From assembly GCF_030294985.1 (NCBI RefSeq), contig NZ_AP024718.1, positions 1,069,001 through 1,133,000 on the forward strand: DNA of 64,000 nucleotides, given 5' to 3'. The notes beneath the pieces were generated by a model, which made no database searches, had not been told where the DNA came from, and saw only the letters and a list, made by a program, of their open reading frames with translations. The position numbers and the translations under genes were made by a program. This document shows positions 10,401 through 19,253 of the stretch, in pieces; the stretch's first letter is position 1; every line of letters begins with the position of its first letter. The stretch is from Methylomarinovum tepidoasis (GTDB lineage: Bacteria > Pseudomonadota > Gammaproteobacteria > Methylococcales > Methylothermaceae).

Positions 10401-11622
10401 GTTGGCCGCGGGCGAGCGGGTCGCGCTGGCGCGCCGGCTGCCGGAACCCGCGTTCCCCCGCTGCTGGGAGAATCACGAAGTCATCTTGTTGGCGCATTTG
10501 CTCGGAGACGGCAGCTATGTCCGCGGCCAGCCGCTGCGCTATACCACCTCAAGCGAAGCCAACAGCCGGATCGTGACCGCGGCGGCGAAGAAGTTCGGCG
10601 TGCGGGTGACCCGCTATCCGGGCAGGGGGAAATGGCATCAGCTGCTCCTCAGCGGCAATGGCAACCGCTGGCATCCCAAGGGAGTTGGCAAATGGCTGAA
10701 GGAATTGGGGATTTTCGGGCAGCGTTCCCATGAAAAGCGGTTGCCGGATGAGGTTTTTCAATTGCCAAACGCGCAATTGAAATTGTTTCTACGCCATCTG
10801 TGGGCGACGGACGGTTGTATTCATCCGGGTGGAAAGAACGGCATCCCGCGGGTTTATTTCACCAGCGCCAGCCGGGGGCTGGTAGACGATGTGGCGGTCC
10901 TGTTGCTGCGTTTCGGTATCGTGGCCAGAATCCGCAAGGTGACGACTGCGGACAGTCCGGGGGGATGGTTCACGCTGGATGTTTCCGGCACGGATCAGCA
11001 GCGCAGCTTCCTGCAGATCGTCGGTGCCTTTGGGCCCCGCCGTGAAGCGGCCCACCGCCTGCTGCAGCGCCTGGAGAAGAGAGCCGGCAATCCCAACGTA
11101 GACACGCTGCCCCGCGAGGTGTTCGATTATGTCCGGGCGCAAATGCGCCTGGCCGGTATTTCACAGCGGCACATGGCCCAGCTGCGGGGAACGGCTTATG
11201 GCGGCAGTTCCCATTTTCGTTTCGCCCCTTCGCGCCAGACCCTGCGGGATTATGCGGAAATCCTCGATGACGAGCGTCTGCGGGCTTTGGCCACGGCGGA
11301 TCTGTTCTGGGACCGGGTGGTGGCGGTGGAATCCGGCGGCGAGCAGGCGGTGTTCGATCTGACGGTTCCTGAATCCGCCTGCTGGCTGGCGGACGGCATC
11401 GTCAGTCACAACTCCGGGTCCATCGAACAGGATGCAGACGTCATCGTCTTCATCTACCGCGACGAGGTGTACAACGAGGACAGTCCCGACAAGGGCACCG
11501 CCGAGATCATCATCGCCAAGCAGCGCAACGGCCCCATCGGCACCGTGCGCCTGACCTTCCTCGGGCAGTACACCCGCTTCGAGAATTTCGCCCCCGATCC
11601 TTACGCCGAGGACGATTATTGA
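7495..11622 (+). CDS. dnaB: Replicative DNA helicase DnaB with two inteins
   Basis: The open frame encodes 1375 residues. Removing two inteins (residues 224-720 and 887-1306) leaves a 458-residue helicase, the usual DnaB length. The extein has the N-terminal domain ([20 protein letters not shown]), Walker [11 protein letters not shown], the VIDYLQLM Walker B motif and the C-terminal [20 protein letters not shown]. DnaB unwinds the fork as a hexamer and binds DnaG. Both insertions sit in catalytic motifs, so the helicase should be inactive until both are spliced out. The start at 7495 gives the expected N-terminus, though no clear ribosome site precedes it. The alr start overlaps the stop. Confidence 0.97.
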   Translation: MSRPAEAVLPPKAPPHSLQAEQSVLGGLMLDADAWEKVADRLNEADFYRKEHRLIFRAIRDLAEDDKPCDVVTVSELLEQRGELQDAGGLAYLTALAEATPSAANITAYADIVRERAILRQLAHVGTEIADSAFNPEGRKVDELLEVAEQKVFQISDQRQRGDGGFKPIKGVLAMAVDRIQELYEKGGSVTGVSTGFTDLDQMTAGLQPADLIIIAGRPSMGKCVVAGTRIPDPRTGRLRPIEEMVRHRDGSLLALDEALRIRKSRAAEFVDDGLKPVFRVRTRLGRTVVTTASHPFLTPTGWQPLADLQVGDAIGVPRRLPLEGNRPLPVHQIKLLAYCLGDGGTTGSCVHFTNGDPRLRADFQAAVEAFPGMTCRTVFSKHRTPALRVVQEKTFRVVWRRRFAAWLETRLQALQVSARWLARQLACSPATVHYWRQGRALPNAVTLTALEGVLGELDPGLKPLFSGDAHYHAANPVTRFLEEMGLRNCLAPEKRVPEAVFTLPNRQLALFLNRLFACDGSAWIQNGRQPVVAYATASEGLAQDLVHLLLRLGIVAKLRRRRIRYRHGLRPFYELRITHRASLRAFIDQIGIFGKEERLAELDALLQTGIPERCNVDGVPAAVWDLVDSAKGERTWREIYVAAGRRPPSNFHRRRATVGRERLRELARLLRSEALAVQADNDVLWDPIETIEPLGRRQVYDLCVPDYANFVADDVFVHNTSFAMNIAENVAIKEKKPVAVFSMEMPADHLAMRMMSSLGRIDQHRLRIGQLEDDEWPRMTSAINILAGTQLFIDDTPALSPTELRARCRRLVREHGELGLVVIDYLQLMQCPGAGENRTAEISEISRGLKALAKELNVPVIALSQLNRNLEQRPNKRPVMSDLRECVTGDTRVLLADGSCVPIQDLVGKTPEVMTVSPAGRLTTARASQVWPVGRRETVRVHLASGRLIHCTREHRLKTLWDWKPAGELAAGERVALARRLPEPAFPRCWENHEVILLAHLLGDGSYVRGQPLRYTTSSEANSRIVTAAAKKFGVRVTRYPGRGKWHQLLLSGNGNRWHPKGVGKWLKELGIFGQRSHEKRLPDEVFQLPNAQLKLFLRHLWATDGCIHPGGKNGIPRVYFTSASRGLVDDVAVLLLRFGIVARIRKVTTADSPGGWFTLDVSGTDQQRSFLQIVGAFGPRREAAHRLLQRLEKRAGNPNVDTLPREVFDYVRAQMRLAGISQRHMAQLRGTAYGGSSHFRFAPSRQTLRDYAEILDDERLRALATADLFWDRVVAVESGGEQAVFDLTVPESACWLADGIVSHNSGSIEQDADVIVFIYRDEVYNEDSPDKGTAEIIIAKQRNGPIGTVRLTFLGQYTRFENFAPDPYAEDDY
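8164..9654 (+). other. DnaB intein 1, in the P-loop, with LAGLIDADG-type endonuclease domain
   Basis: A 497-residue intein between GRPSMGK and TSFAMN, splitting the Walker A motif. It begins with Cys (CVVAGT), has a block-B-like TTASH, and ends VFVHN before Thr. Two dodecapeptide motifs of the homing endonuclease are visible, LLAYCLGDG (336-344 of the precursor) and [13 protein letters not shown] (509-521). Between them a segment around residues 406-460 ([20 protein letters not shown]) looks like an embedded helix-turn-helix. Confidence 0.95.
10153..11412 (+). other. DnaB intein 2, in the C-terminal helicase motif, with LAGLIDADG-type endonuclease domain
   Basis: A 420-residue intein between SDLRE and SGSIEQDAD. 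This is the same position as the well-known cyanobacterial DnaB intein, as I recall it. It begins Cys (CVTGDTRVL), has a block-B-like CTREH, and ends [10 protein letters not shown] before Ser. The endonuclease motifs [11 protein letters not shown] (from residue 996) and [13 protein letters not shown] (1095-1107) are intact in outline. Confidence 0.95.
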
Positions 11623-12701
11623 GCGCCAATCCCCGTATTCTCCTCGATGCCGACGCCCTGCGGGCCAACCTGGCCCGGGTGTGGGCCTTGGCGCCGCAAG
11701 CCAAAGTACTGGCGGTGGTCAAGGCCGACGCTTACGGTCATGGACTTGTGCCGGTGGCGCGGGCGCTGGCGGGGGCCGACGGTTTCGCGGTGGCGCGGGT
11801 GGGGGAGGGAATCGAACTGCGCCGGGCCGGCATCGGCCACCCTGTCGTGGTGCTGGGCGGTTTCCTCGACCGCGGGGAGGCCGAGGCCTGTGGCCGTCAC
11901 CGCCTGGATCCGGTGATCCACGATCCTGCCCAGTCGTCCTGGCTGCCGGAAGACGTCCGTCCCTGGATCAAGTTCGACAGCGGCATGCACCGCCTGGGAC
12001 TGGACGAGGCGGCCTTCCGCCGAATCGTCTCCCGTCTGGCGCCGCGCCGTCCGGTGCTGATGACCCATCTGGCCTGTGCCGACGAGACCGACAATCCGGC
12101 CACGGCGGAACAACTGCGCCGTTTCGGCCGTCTCTGCGAGGGGACGGCCTTCGAGCAGAGCTGCGCCAATTCCGCCGCCATTCTTGCCTGGCCCCAGAGC
12201 CACGGGGACTGGGTGCGGCCGGGGCTGATGCTCTACGGCATTTCCCCGTTCCCCGGCCGCAGTGGTGCCGAGCTGGGGCTGCGGCCGGCGATGGCCTTCC
12301 GTGCCCGCCTGATCGGCGTGCGCGAGCTGCCGGCCGGCGAGGCGGTGGGCTACGGCGGCGCCTGGGTGGCCCGGCGGCCCACCCGCCTGGGGGTGGTGGC
12401 CGCCGGTTACGGGGACGGCTATCCGCGCGAGGTGAAGCCCGGAACCCCGGTGTGGATCGGCGGGCGGCGGGTGCCGGTCGTCGGCCGGGTGTCGATGGAT
12501 CTGCTCACCGTGGACCTGACCGACCATCCTGGCATCGCCCCGGGGGCGGAGGTGGAATTGTGGGGGCCGAACTTGCCGGTCGAGGAGATCGCCGCCTGTG
12601 CCGGCACCATTCCCTACACCCTGGTCTGCGGCATTACCGCTAGGGTGGCGCGGATCGAAACCGAACGGAGCGAGGATGGCGCGCGCCAAGGTTGTCTATA
12701 G
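11619..12701 (+). CDS. alr: Alanine racemase
   Basis: A PLP enzyme that makes D-alanine for peptidoglycan. The 360-residue protein has the PLP-lysine motif [11 protein letters not shown] near residue 34, the dimer-interface segment [20 protein letters not shown], and [12 protein letters not shown] in the C-terminal beta domain. The only sensible start is the TTG at 11619, which overlaps the dnaB stop. The dnaB-alr order is common in gammaproteobacteria. The 3' end overlaps the radA start by 26 bases. Confidence 0.93.
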   Translation: MSANPRILLDADALRANLARVWALAPQAKVLAVVKADAYGHGLVPVARALAGADGFAVARVGEGIELRRAGIGHPVVVLGGFLDRGEAEACGRHRLDPVIHDPAQSSWLPEDVRPWIKFDSGMHRLGLDEAAFRRIVSRLAPRRPVLMTHLACADETDNPATAEQLRRFGRLCEGTAFEQSCANSAAILAWPQSHGDWVRPGLMLYGISPFPGRSGAELGLRPAMAFRARLIGVRELPAGEAVGYGGAWVARRPTRLGVVAAGYGDGYPREVKPGTPVWIGGRRVPVVGRVSMDLLTVDLTDHPGIAPGAEVELWGPNLPVEEIAACAGTIPYTLVCGITARVARIETERSEDGARQGCL

Positions 12702-14037
12702 CTGCAGCGAATGCGGCCACACCCAGCCCAAGTGGGCCGGGCGCTGTCCCGCCTGCGGGGCCTGGAGCACGCTGATGGAGACGGTGGCCGAAGCCAAACC
12801 GGCCGCCGGCCGTTTCGCCGGCTATGCCGGTGCCGCCGGCGAGGGCCGCATCGTTCCCCTGGGTGAGGTGGAGGCCGCCGAGGTGGCGCGGATCGCCACC
12901 GGCCTCGGCGAGCTCGACCGGGTGCTGGGGGGCGGGTTGGTGAAAGGCTCGGCGGTGCTGATCGGCGGCGATCCCGGCATTGGCAAGTCCACCCTGTTGC
13001 TGCAGGCGGCGGCGGCGCTGAGCCGCAGTGTCAGGATTCTTTACACCACCGGCGAGGAGTCGGTGCAGCAGGTGGGACTGCGGGCCGAGCGCCTGGTCGC
13101 CGACTGCCGCCGGGTGCCGGTGCTGGCGGAGACCGCTTTGGAGCGGATCTCGGCCATCGCCGAACGCGAGCGGCCGGAAGTGCTGGTGATCGACTCGATC
13201 CAGACGGTCTACAGCGAACAGCTCAGCTCCGCCCCCGGCTCGGTGGCCCAGGTGCGTGAATGCGCCGCCCAGCTGGTGCGCCAGGCCAAGGCCCGGCAGA
13301 TGGCCCTGTTTCTGGTGGGCCACGTCACCAAGGAGGGGGCGCTCGCCGGCCCGCGGGTGCTGGAACACATGGTGGACACGGTGCTGTATTTCGAGGGCGA
13401 GGCCGGCAGCCGCTTCCGGGTGCTGCGGGCGGTCAAGAACCGCTTCGGCGCCACCGGCGAACTGGGGGTGTTCGCCATGACCGAGGGTGGGCTGAAGGAG
13501 GTCAGGAACCCCTCGGCCATCTTCCTGTCGCGCCAGAGCGACGACGCCCCCGGCAGCGCCGTGTGCGTCATCCGCGAAGGCAGCCGGCCGCTGCTGATCG
13601 AGGTCCAGGCCCTGGTGGACGACAGCCCCCTGGGCAATCCCCGCCGCATCACCGTGGGGATGGAGCACAACCGTCTGGCGATGCTGCTGGCGGTGCTGCA
13701 CCGCCATGGCGGCGTCCCCCTGGCGGGGCAGGACGTGTTCGTCAACGTGGTCGGCGGGGTGCGCCTGGCGGAGACCGCCGGCGACCTGGCGGTGGTGGCG
13801 GCGGTGCTGTCGAGCCTCAAGGACCGCCCCCTGCCGCGGGACTGGGTGATCTTCGGCGAGATCGGCCTCACCGGCGAGGTCCGTCCCGTGCCCCACGGCG
13901 AGGAACGCCTGCGCGAGGCCGCCAAGCACGGCTTCAAGCGCGCCATCGTCCCCAGGGCCAACGTGCCCAAGAAGGGCGTCGAAGGGATGGAGATCGCGGC
14001 GGTGCGGACTTTGCAGGAGGCGTTGGAAGCGCTGTGA
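12676..14037 (+). CDS. radA: DNA repair protein RadA (Sms)
   Basis: The 453-residue protein has all RadA parts in order: an N-terminal C4 zinc finger (CSECGHTQPKW and CPACGAW), Walker A GGDPGIGKSTLL, the RadA-specific KNRFG motif (VKNRFGATGELGVF), and a C-terminal Lon-protease-like domain (FVNVVGGVRLAETAGDLAV). RadA promotes branch migration of recombination intermediates. The start ATG at 12676, after GAGCGAGG, lies inside the end of alr. The open frame extends further up, to 12598, but that part belongs to alr. Confidence 0.96.
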   Translation: MARAKVVYSCSECGHTQPKWAGRCPACGAWSTLMETVAEAKPAAGRFAGYAGAAGEGRIVPLGEVEAAEVARIATGLGELDRVLGGGLVKGSAVLIGGDPGIGKSTLLLQAAAALSRSVRILYTTGEESVQQVGLRAERLVADCRRVPVLAETALERISAIAERERPEVLVIDSIQTVYSEQLSSAPGSVAQVRECAAQLVRQAKARQMALFLVGHVTKEGALAGPRVLEHMVDTVLYFEGEAGSRFRVLRAVKNRFGATGELGVFAMTEGGLKEVRNPSAIFLSRQSDDAPGSAVCVIREGSRPLLIEVQALVDDSPLGNPRRITVGMEHNRLAMLLAVLHRHGGVPLAGQDVFVNVVGGVRLAETAGDLAVVAAVLSSLKDRPLPRDWVIFGEIGLTGEVRPVPHGEERLREAAKHGFKRAIVPRANVPKKGVEGMEIAAVRTLQEALEAL

Positions 14038-14048
14038 ACGTCGGCCGC

Positions 14049-14543
14049 TCACGCGGTCACCCGACAGCCGCATTCCAGGGTGATGTCCACCGGCGAGATC
14101 AAGCGTCGGGTTTTTTCCCGGCGCACGTGCAGCACCACCAGGGTGGTGGGATCGAACACCACCACGTCCTTGACCCCCTGGGACAGATAGAACGGCGGGC
14201 CAAGCTCCAGATCCTTGGCCTCGAAACCGCGGCTGACCACCTCGACCACCGCTTCGGGAACGACCGTCAGGGCGCGGTCCTGTTGTTCCTCCGGAGGCTC
14301 CTCGCAGAAGATGGCGATGTCCGGGCGCTTGAGGCCGTTGGGAAACTGGATGTACACGTCGAGGGCGTGGACGCAGCCGCACTTCCCGTCGCCCTTGCGG
14401 ATGCTTTGGGCAATGCGCTCGACGTGCTTCTGATGCCGATAGACCGGTTGCGCCTCCCAGATGGGCAGGCCGGCGACGATCTCCAGGCGGATCCCAAGCT
14501 CGTCGGCGCGCAGCATCTGGGCCAGCTGTTCCTCGGGGGTCAC
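14049..14543 (-). CDS. Uma2-family (DUF820) putative endonuclease
   Basis: A 164-residue protein of the Uma2 family, which has a restriction-endonuclease-like fold and is of unsettled function; family genes are numerous in cyanobacteria and scattered elsewhere. Visible elements are [20 protein letters not shown], the core [20 protein letters not shown] with a P-D, and [15 protein letters not shown] with E and K. I chose the GTG at 14543, which overlaps the stop of the DJ-1-like gene (GTGA); the frame is open to 14588 but would reach into that gene. No toxin or antitoxin partner is seen. Confidence 0.75.
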   Translation of the reverse strand: MTPEEQLAQMLRADELGIRLEIVAGLPIWEAQPVYRHQKHVERIAQSIRKGDGKCGCVHALDVYIQFPNGLKRPDIAIFCEEPPEEQQDRALTVVPEAVVEVVSRGFEAKDLELGPPFYLSQGVKDVVVFDPTTLVVLHVRREKTRRLISPVDITLECGCRVTA

Positions 14544-15124
14544 GTCTCGATCCGCGTTCCCAAAAGCTCCAGAAAGGCGCGCATCCATGCCGGATGGGCC
14601 GGCCAGGCGGGGGCGGTGACGAAGTTGCGGTCCACGTGGGCGTTGCTGTAGTCGGCGTTGGGGCCGACGTATTGGGCGCCGGCCAGTTCCACCTCCGGGG
14701 CCACCGCCGGATAGCAGCTGATCTCACGGCCCTCGATCACCCGGGCGGCGCTGAGCAGCTGGGCGCCGTGGCAGATGGCGGCGATGGGCTTTTCGGCCTC
14801 GGCGAAGTGGCGCACCACCTCCAGCACCTTCGGCTCCAGGCGCAGGTATTCGGGGGCGCGGCCGCCGGGGATCACCAGGCCGTCGTAACCGGCCGGGTCG
14901 ACGGCGTCGAAGTCGGCGTTGAGGGCGAAGCGGTGGCCGGGTTTTTCGGTGTAGGTCTGATCGCCCTCGAAATCGTGGACCGCGGTCTTGACCGTATCCC
15001 CCGCCTTCCTGCCGGGGCAGACCGCATCCACCCGGTGGCCGGCCATCGCCAGCATCTGGAACGGCGCCATGACCTCGTAGTCCTCCACGAAGTCGCCTGC
15101 CAATAACAGGATATTTTTCGACAT
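14540..15124 (-). CDS. DJ-1/PfpI family protein (amidotransferase-like fold)
   Basis: The 194-residue protein has the DJ-1/PfpI fold: [20 protein letters not shown] at the start, [17 protein letters not shown], and the nucleophile elbow [10 protein letters not shown] with Cys. Family members include glyoxalases, proteases and chaperones; the specific activity here is unknown. The ATG at 15124 has a good ribosome site (GAGGAGG) and gives the usual N-terminus, better than the frame-longest start at 15160. The downstream Uma2-like gene is coupled by overlap. Confidence 0.87.
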   Translation of the reverse strand: MSKNILLLAGDFVEDYEVMAPFQMLAMAGHRVDAVCPGRKAGDTVKTAVHDFEGDQTYTEKPGHRFALNADFDAVDPAGYDGLVIPGGRAPEYLRLEPKVLEVVRHFAEAEKPIAAICHGAQLLSAARVIEGREISCYPAVAPEVELAGAQYVGPNADYSNAHVDRNFVTAPAWPAHPAWMRAFLELLGTRIET

Positions 15125-15178
15125 GTCGTCCTCCTCGTCTGTTGACATCGTTGCGGGCATGTTACCGCTCCACGGAAC

Positions 15179-16426
15179 TTACTCGAACCTGTTTGGAGTG
15201 ATCCGAACCTGTTCGATGTCCGCTTCCTGCTTCACAGGGTGAGCCTCACTCGGAGGCGCTTCCGCGTCCGAGCCAGCGCTCATCCCTCCACAGGCGTTTA
15301 CCCTGTCGGTGAAGCTCACCGCCAGCTTCTCAAGATTGATCGCTGCATTCAGGTCGCGATCAATCTCAAACTGACACGTGTCGCAGCGGAAAATCCGCTC
15401 CGACAACTTCAATTCCGCTTTGACCGCACCGCAATTCGAGCAGGTCTTGCTGGATGGGTAGAATCTGTCAGCAAGAACGATTTCACAGCCGTACAGCTTC
15501 GCCTTGTATTCAAGCTGTCTGCGCAGCTCGTAAAAGGACGCATCGGCAATGTGCCGGGACAAATGGCGGTTCTGCATCATGCCCGACACATTCAAATCCT
15601 CGATGACGATGATGTCGTGGTTGAGAACGAGCTGCGTGGTCAGCTTGTGCAGCGCATCCTTGCGGATGTTGCCGATTCTGCGGTGCAGTCGGGCCAGTGC
15701 CATCTGCGCCTTGCGCCGGTTGTGGGAACCTGTTTGCTTTCGGGAAAGTTGCTTGTTTAACCGGCGCAGTTTGCGCAAAAGACGATTAAGCGCCTTTGGC
15801 CCTTCAACGACTTCTCCCGTGGACAGGGTCGCAAGGGCTTTCACGCCCAAGTCCACGCCAACCGCTCCGCCGTGGTTCTTGCGCGGTTGGTTGGGGTGGT
15901 GTGGCGTATCCACCAGTATGGACACATACCAGCGATCCGCCTGGCGTGAGATGATCGCCTGCTTGCTCTGTCCACGAAAGCGAACCGGCTCCCGCATACG
16001 CACCCACCCCAGCTTGGGGATGCGTATCGCTGAGCCCTTCACCTTCACGGCATCAGCGCCCGGTCTGGCAGGCCCGTTGTCAATGCGGAAGCTGTCGTTG
16101 ACGCCGCGCTTTTTGAAGCGCGGAAAACCGGGCTTTTCACCGTTTTTCACCCTACGGAAGAAGTGATCGAATGCCGAACCCAAATCCTTCACAGCCTGTT
16201 GGACAGCGGATTTGGGAACTTCCAGCATCCAGGGAAACTGCTCCCGCTTGATGGCGTTGAGTTCCTTGCGCAACAGTGCTTCATCGACTTTCTTTCCGTC
16301 CTTGTACCGCTGCTGCCACCGCTCCAACGCCCAGTTGTAGGCGAACCGGGCAACGCCACACCCTTTGGCGAAGAAGGTGGCTTGCCGATGGTTGGGTTTC
16401 AGCTCAATCCTGTGCGCCAGCAGCAT
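15179..16426 (-). CDS. tnpB: RNA-guided endonuclease TnpB (IS200/IS605 and IS607 accessory family)
   Basis: The 415-residue protein has the three RuvC acidic residues in the usual settings: GVDLGVKALATLSTG, IIVIEDLNVSGM and CQFEIDRDLNAAINL. It also has the zinc finger CSNCG...CDTC between the second and third. N-terminal MLLAHRIELKPNHRQATFF is typical. TnpB proteins cut DNA next to a short target motif, guided by an omega RNA made from the element's right end. All key residues are present, so it may be active. The long C-terminal tail with VKQE resembles IS607-associated TnpB proteins. Confidence 0.93.
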   Translation of the reverse strand: MLLAHRIELKPNHRQATFFAKGCGVARFAYNWALERWQQRYKDGKKVDEALLRKELNAIKREQFPWMLEVPKSAVQQAVKDLGSAFDHFFRRVKNGEKPGFPRFKKRGVNDSFRIDNGPARPGADAVKVKGSAIRIPKLGWVRMREPVRFRGQSKQAIISRQADRWYVSILVDTPHHPNQPRKNHGGAVGVDLGVKALATLSTGEVVEGPKALNRLLRKLRRLNKQLSRKQTGSHNRRKAQMALARLHRRIGNIRKDALHKLTTQLVLNHDIIVIEDLNVSGMMQNRHLSRHIADASFYELRRQLEYKAKLYGCEIVLADRFYPSSKTCSNCGAVKAELKLSERIFRCDTCQFEIDRDLNAAINLEKLAVSFTDRVNACGGMSAGSDAEAPPSEAHPVKQEADIEQVRITPNRFE

Positions 16427-16462
16427 TTTTCTGATAGTCGAGGCCAGAGCCCAAGTCTTCGA

Positions 16463-16582
16463 TCACTTCATAGTGCCATCCGTTGGATGGGCAGTAAAGC
16501 GCAAGCAGCGCCCGCTACGCGCCCACCTGCGCAGCGTGCCGGTTGCCACCCCCAGCCGCTCCGCTGCTTGCCCCATAGCCAT
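16463..16582 (-). pseudogene. Truncated IS607 tnpA: MerR-like HTH remnant
   Basis: A 39-codon frame starting at the ATG at 16582 encodes MGQAAERLGVATGTLRRWAR, the MerR-like HTH at the N-terminus of IS607-family serine transposases. It then stops at 16463-16465. A full transposase has about 200 residues, so the catalytic domain is missing. After the HTH, a different frame gives PSNGWHYEVIEDLGSGLDYQ, so a frameshift or recombination scar is likely. Confidence 0.6.
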
Positions 16583-16705
16583 TACGAGCAATTATTCAAG
16601 AGCTGCTGTTAGCCCAGCCGGCGGCGGTTTGCAAACCCAGCTTGAAATCGGCGCGGCTGCTCCCCATAACTTTCACGATGGCAATCAAGTCAAGGGGGAT
16701 GAATC

Positions 16706-17134
16706 ATGACTGCAGGCACAGGTTTCGATCCCATCGACCGGACCGTTCAGAAGACTTTCGAATGGCTCAAGGAGATTGAACGGGAACTGGGCAGCGATGA
16801 CCGTTACCGGGCCTATCACGCCCTGCGTTCGGTGCTCCATCATCTGCGCGACCGTCTGGCCGTGAACGAGGCGGCCGATCTGGCGGCGGAGCTGCCGCTG
16901 CTGATCCGCGGCATTTTCTACGAGGGCTGGAATCCGGCCAAGGTGCCGGTGAAGGTCCGCCATCGGGACGAGTTCCTGGGGTTGATCGCCAGGGATTTTC
17001 CCGAAGAGCCGGAGGAGAATGCGGAAAAGATCGCCCGCGCCGTGTTCAATGTGTTGCGCCGCCACGTGGCGGCGGGCGAGATCGAGGACGTGCTGAACGC
17101 TCTGCCGAAGGAACTTCGGGAACTGTTCGCCTAG
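16706..17134 (+). CDS. DUF2267 domain-containing protein
   Basis: The 142-residue soluble, helical protein matches the DUF2267 pattern: an N-terminal TFEWLKEIERELGSDDRYRAYHALRSVLHHLRDRL-type segment (residues about 16-50), then LPLLIRGIFYEGWNP and a C-terminal repeat of the helical unit (NAEKIARAVFNVLRRHVAAG). No function is established for this family. The start has a strong ribosome site (AAGGGGG). A terminator follows at 17154, so it is a single-gene unit. Confidence 0.85.
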   Translation: MTAGTGFDPIDRTVQKTFEWLKEIERELGSDDRYRAYHALRSVLHHLRDRLAVNEAADLAAELPLLIRGIFYEGWNPAKVPVKVRHRDEFLGLIARDFPEEPEENAEKIARAVFNVLRRHVAAGEIEDVLNALPKELRELFA

Positions 17135-17153
17135 ACGCTTCCTGCCCCAGGTG

Positions 17154-17188
17154 AAACGCCCCGGCGGGACTTTCCACCGGGGCGTTTT
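17154..17188 (+). terminator. Rho-independent terminator after the DUF2267 gene
   Basis: Stem AAACGCCCCGG (17154-17164) pairs with CCGGGGCGTTT (17177-17187), with a 12-base loop and a T run overlapping the 3' arm. Confidence 0.85.
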
Positions 17189-17242
17189 GGTTGCGCCCCT
17201 GTCGCCGTGCCGTTACATTGACCGGAAAAACGGCGCCGATCC

Positions 17243-18295
17243 ATGCAGAATACGTCATTTTCCTGTTGGTGGTTGGTGATACCGGCCGCAGTGGCCGGGC
17301 TGATCTATCTGCTCGCGCCGGTACTCATGCCCTTCGTCATCGGCGCGCTGCTGGCCTATCTGGCCGACCCGCTGGCCGACCGCCTGGAGGCGTGGAAACT
17401 GGGGCGCACCACCGCGGTGGTGATCGTGTTCGGCCTGCTGCTGTTGCTCCTGATCGTGGTTCTGCTGATTCTGATTCCCGCTCTGGAGCGCCAGGTTTCC
17501 CGGTTTCTCACCGATCTTCCCCGCTACCTGGGTTGGATTCGGGACACCCTGATTCCCTGGCTCGAGGCGCGGTTGGGGATCGATCTGGCCGAATACGATC
17601 CGCGGGCGGTGGTGGAGCTGCTGCAGCAGGACTGGCGGCGGGCCGGCGGTATCGCCGCCGCGGTCGCCGGCTCTCTCACCCGTTCGGGGGCGGTGATTCT
17701 CGGTTGGTTGATGAACGCGCTACTGATTCCGGTGGTGACCTTTTACCTGCTGCGGGACTGGGACCGGCTGGTGGCCGGGGTCGCCAATCTACTGCCCCGG
17801 CGCACGCTGCCGACGGCGGCCCGGCTGGCGCGGGAGGCCGACGAGGTGCTGGGGGCGTTTCTGCGCGGCCAGCTGTCGGTGATGGTGGCCCTGGGGGTGA
17901 TCTACAGCACGGGGCTGGCGCTGGTGGGCCTGAACACGGCGATGGTGATCGGCATGATCGCCGGGATCATCAGTTTCATCCCCTATCTGGGGAGCTTCGT
18001 CGGCGTGGTGCTGGGGGTGCTGGCGGCTCTGGTGCAGTTCCACGACCTGTGGCACGTGGGGCTGGTGCTGGCGGTGTTCGGGGTGGGGCAGATGCTGGAG
18101 GGCATGATCCTGACGCCCCTGCTGGTGGGCGACCGCATCGGCCTGCATCCGGTGACGGTGATCTTCGCGGTGATGGCCGGCGGCCAGCTGTTCGGGTTCC
18201 TCGGGGTATTGCTGGCCCTGCCTACGGCCTCGGTGATCATGGTGCTGCTGCGCCACGTTCACGAGCTTTACAGGGCCAGCGCTTGGTATGCCTGA
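17243..18295 (+). CDS. AI-2E family transporter (PerM/YdiK-like)
   Basis: A 350-residue inner-membrane protein with about eight segments in the AI-2E family arrangement: N-terminal PVLMPFVIGALLAYLADPLA, a soluble middle region (residues about 85-150), the GVGQMLEGMILTPLLVGDRI signature and the C-terminal GQLFGFLGVLLALP. Members are linked to AI-2 export, Na+/H+ antiport or unknown export; the substrate is not predictable. In many gammaproteobacteria a relative sits beside hda, but here hda is about 11 kb away. It converges with a PEP-CTERM gene only nine bases downstream, with no obvious terminator. Confidence 0.9.
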   Translation: MQNTSFSCWWLVIPAAVAGLIYLLAPVLMPFVIGALLAYLADPLADRLEAWKLGRTTAVVIVFGLLLLLLIVVLLILIPALERQVSRFLTDLPRYLGWIRDTLIPWLEARLGIDLAEYDPRAVVELLQQDWRRAGGIAAAVAGSLTRSGAVILGWLMNALLIPVVTFYLLRDWDRLVAGVANLLPRRTLPTAARLAREADEVLGAFLRGQLSVMVALGVIYSTGLALVGLNTAMVIGMIAGIISFIPYLGSFVGVVLGVLAALVQFHDLWHVGLVLAVFGVGQMLEGMILTPLLVGDRIGLHPVTVIFAVMAGGQLFGFLGVLLALPTASVIMVLLRHVHELYRASAWYA

Positions 18296-18304
18296 GGGGG
18301 CGGA

Positions 18305-19132
18305 TCAGCGCCCGGTTTTCCGGTGGGATCTCCGCAGTCCTGGCAGCATCAAGGCGAAGCCGAGCAGGGCCGCCGGCGCAGGTTCTGGAATGCTGGACGC
18401 AAGCGGTGAGGGGGAGACCACGCCGACCAGATTGAATTCTCCATCCCACTTGTTAGGCCCGTTCATGGTCAGGCGCACGGCGCCGATGTCGTGCAAATCG
18501 AGCGATGGGTTGTCGGAGAGGAAGTCGCTGAATTGGAACACGTGGTCCGCCGCAGAGGTAAAGGTGTGGCTGGCACCGGCCCGCTCGCCGGTCGTGTCCC
18601 AAAGGTCCAGGGTCGCGATGACGTTCAGATCAATGCTCATAACCTCCAGCAGGATGCCATAGTTGCTGCTCGAGGAGAGAAAATCGATGCCCCCGAGGCC
18701 GTCGGTGTCGATATTGGCGTCAATGCCGGGATCGGCGGTGATCTGATGGGCGCCGTCCCATACCAAGGTGACTTCCCCCTGGACGGAGCTATCGTTGCTG
18801 ATGGACATATAGTTACTACCAAGATTTCCTGGGCCGATGACCAGGGAACTTCTAAGGAGTGGGCTTGAAGTTCCGCTTTTTTCGATGTAAACGTCCCGAT
18901 AGCCGCCCAGGATCCCGGTGCCGGAAACCTGGGTGCCAGGAGCTGTTACAACAGCGCATCCCGGGTTGGCCGCGTCGAAGGTGGTACAGCCGTTGTCCCC
19001 GGCGACTTCCTGATACTGATCGACGGAGAAGTCGTCGATCAGTATCGAGACGATTGGAGTCGCCTGACACAGGCTAACGCCAGAGCTAAGCAGCGCGACT
19101 CCCAAAAAAGACTGTAAACGTGTGGGTTTCAT
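18305..19132 (-). CDS. PEP-CTERM sorting domain protein, putative secreted
   Basis: The 275-residue product has an N-terminal signal peptide (MKPTRLQSFLGVALLSSGV) and a C-terminal PEP-CTERM tripartite tail: PEP, a hydrophobic helix (AALLGFALMLPGL), then basic RRSHRK. Proteins of this type are processed by an exosortase and delivered to the outer surface or to exopolysaccharide. The middle is Ser-, Gly- and Asp-rich, low in Cys, with no recognised enzyme fold. Local GC is visibly lower than in neighbours. It is a monocistronic leftward gene with its own upstream AT-rich region. Function unknown. Confidence 0.9.
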   Translation of the reverse strand: MKPTRLQSFLGVALLSSGVSLCQATPIVSILIDDFSVDQYQEVAGDNGCTTFDAANPGCAVVTAPGTQVSGTGILGGYRDVYIEKSGTSSPLLRSSLVIGPGNLGSNYMSISNDSSVQGEVTLVWDGAHQITADPGIDANIDTDGLGGIDFLSSSSNYGILLEVMSIDLNVIATLDLWDTTGERAGASHTFTSAADHVFQFSDFLSDNPSLDLHDIGAVRLTMNGPNKWDGEFNLVGVVSPSPLASSIPEPAPAALLGFALMLPGLRRSHRKTGR

Positions 19133-19197
19133 AGTGGACTCCTGTTTGTTGTTTTTGTCGTGATGAAAATCAACGTGTTACTGGCACAATACTGACA

Positions 19198-19227
19198 AGG
19201 ATATCAGCGTAAGCCATAGTCTATCAA
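19198..19227 (-). promoter_or_regulatory. Possible sigma-70 promoter of the PEP-CTERM gene
   Basis: In the AT-rich gap, TTGATA (19222-19227) is followed after 18 bases by TATCCT (19198-19203). Two TGTCA-containing stretches beside T tracts lie nearby. No sigma-54 pattern (GG-N10-GC) was found here, unlike the promoter at 37637. Confidence 0.35.
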
Positions 19228-19253
19228 AAAATGACAAAAAACCAACAAATTTG

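Larger units (their letters stand above)
15170..16590 (-). mobile_element. IS607-type element, degenerate, with intact tnpB
   Basis: The span covers a full-length tnpB preceded by a 39-codon stub of an IS607-type tnpA (HTH part only). The serine recombinase part of tnpA is missing, so the element should no longer move by itself. Exact ends are not resolved. Just after the tnpB stop there is a direct repeat CGAACCTGTT (15183 and 15202), in the region where a TnpB guide RNA 3' end would lie. Confidence 0.7.

Noticed and set aside
12640-14727. 695-codon minus-strand frame over radA
   Set aside because: It lies opposite radA, with all RadA motifs intact on the plus strand. The product is low-complexity and rich in His, Arg, Gly and Gln.
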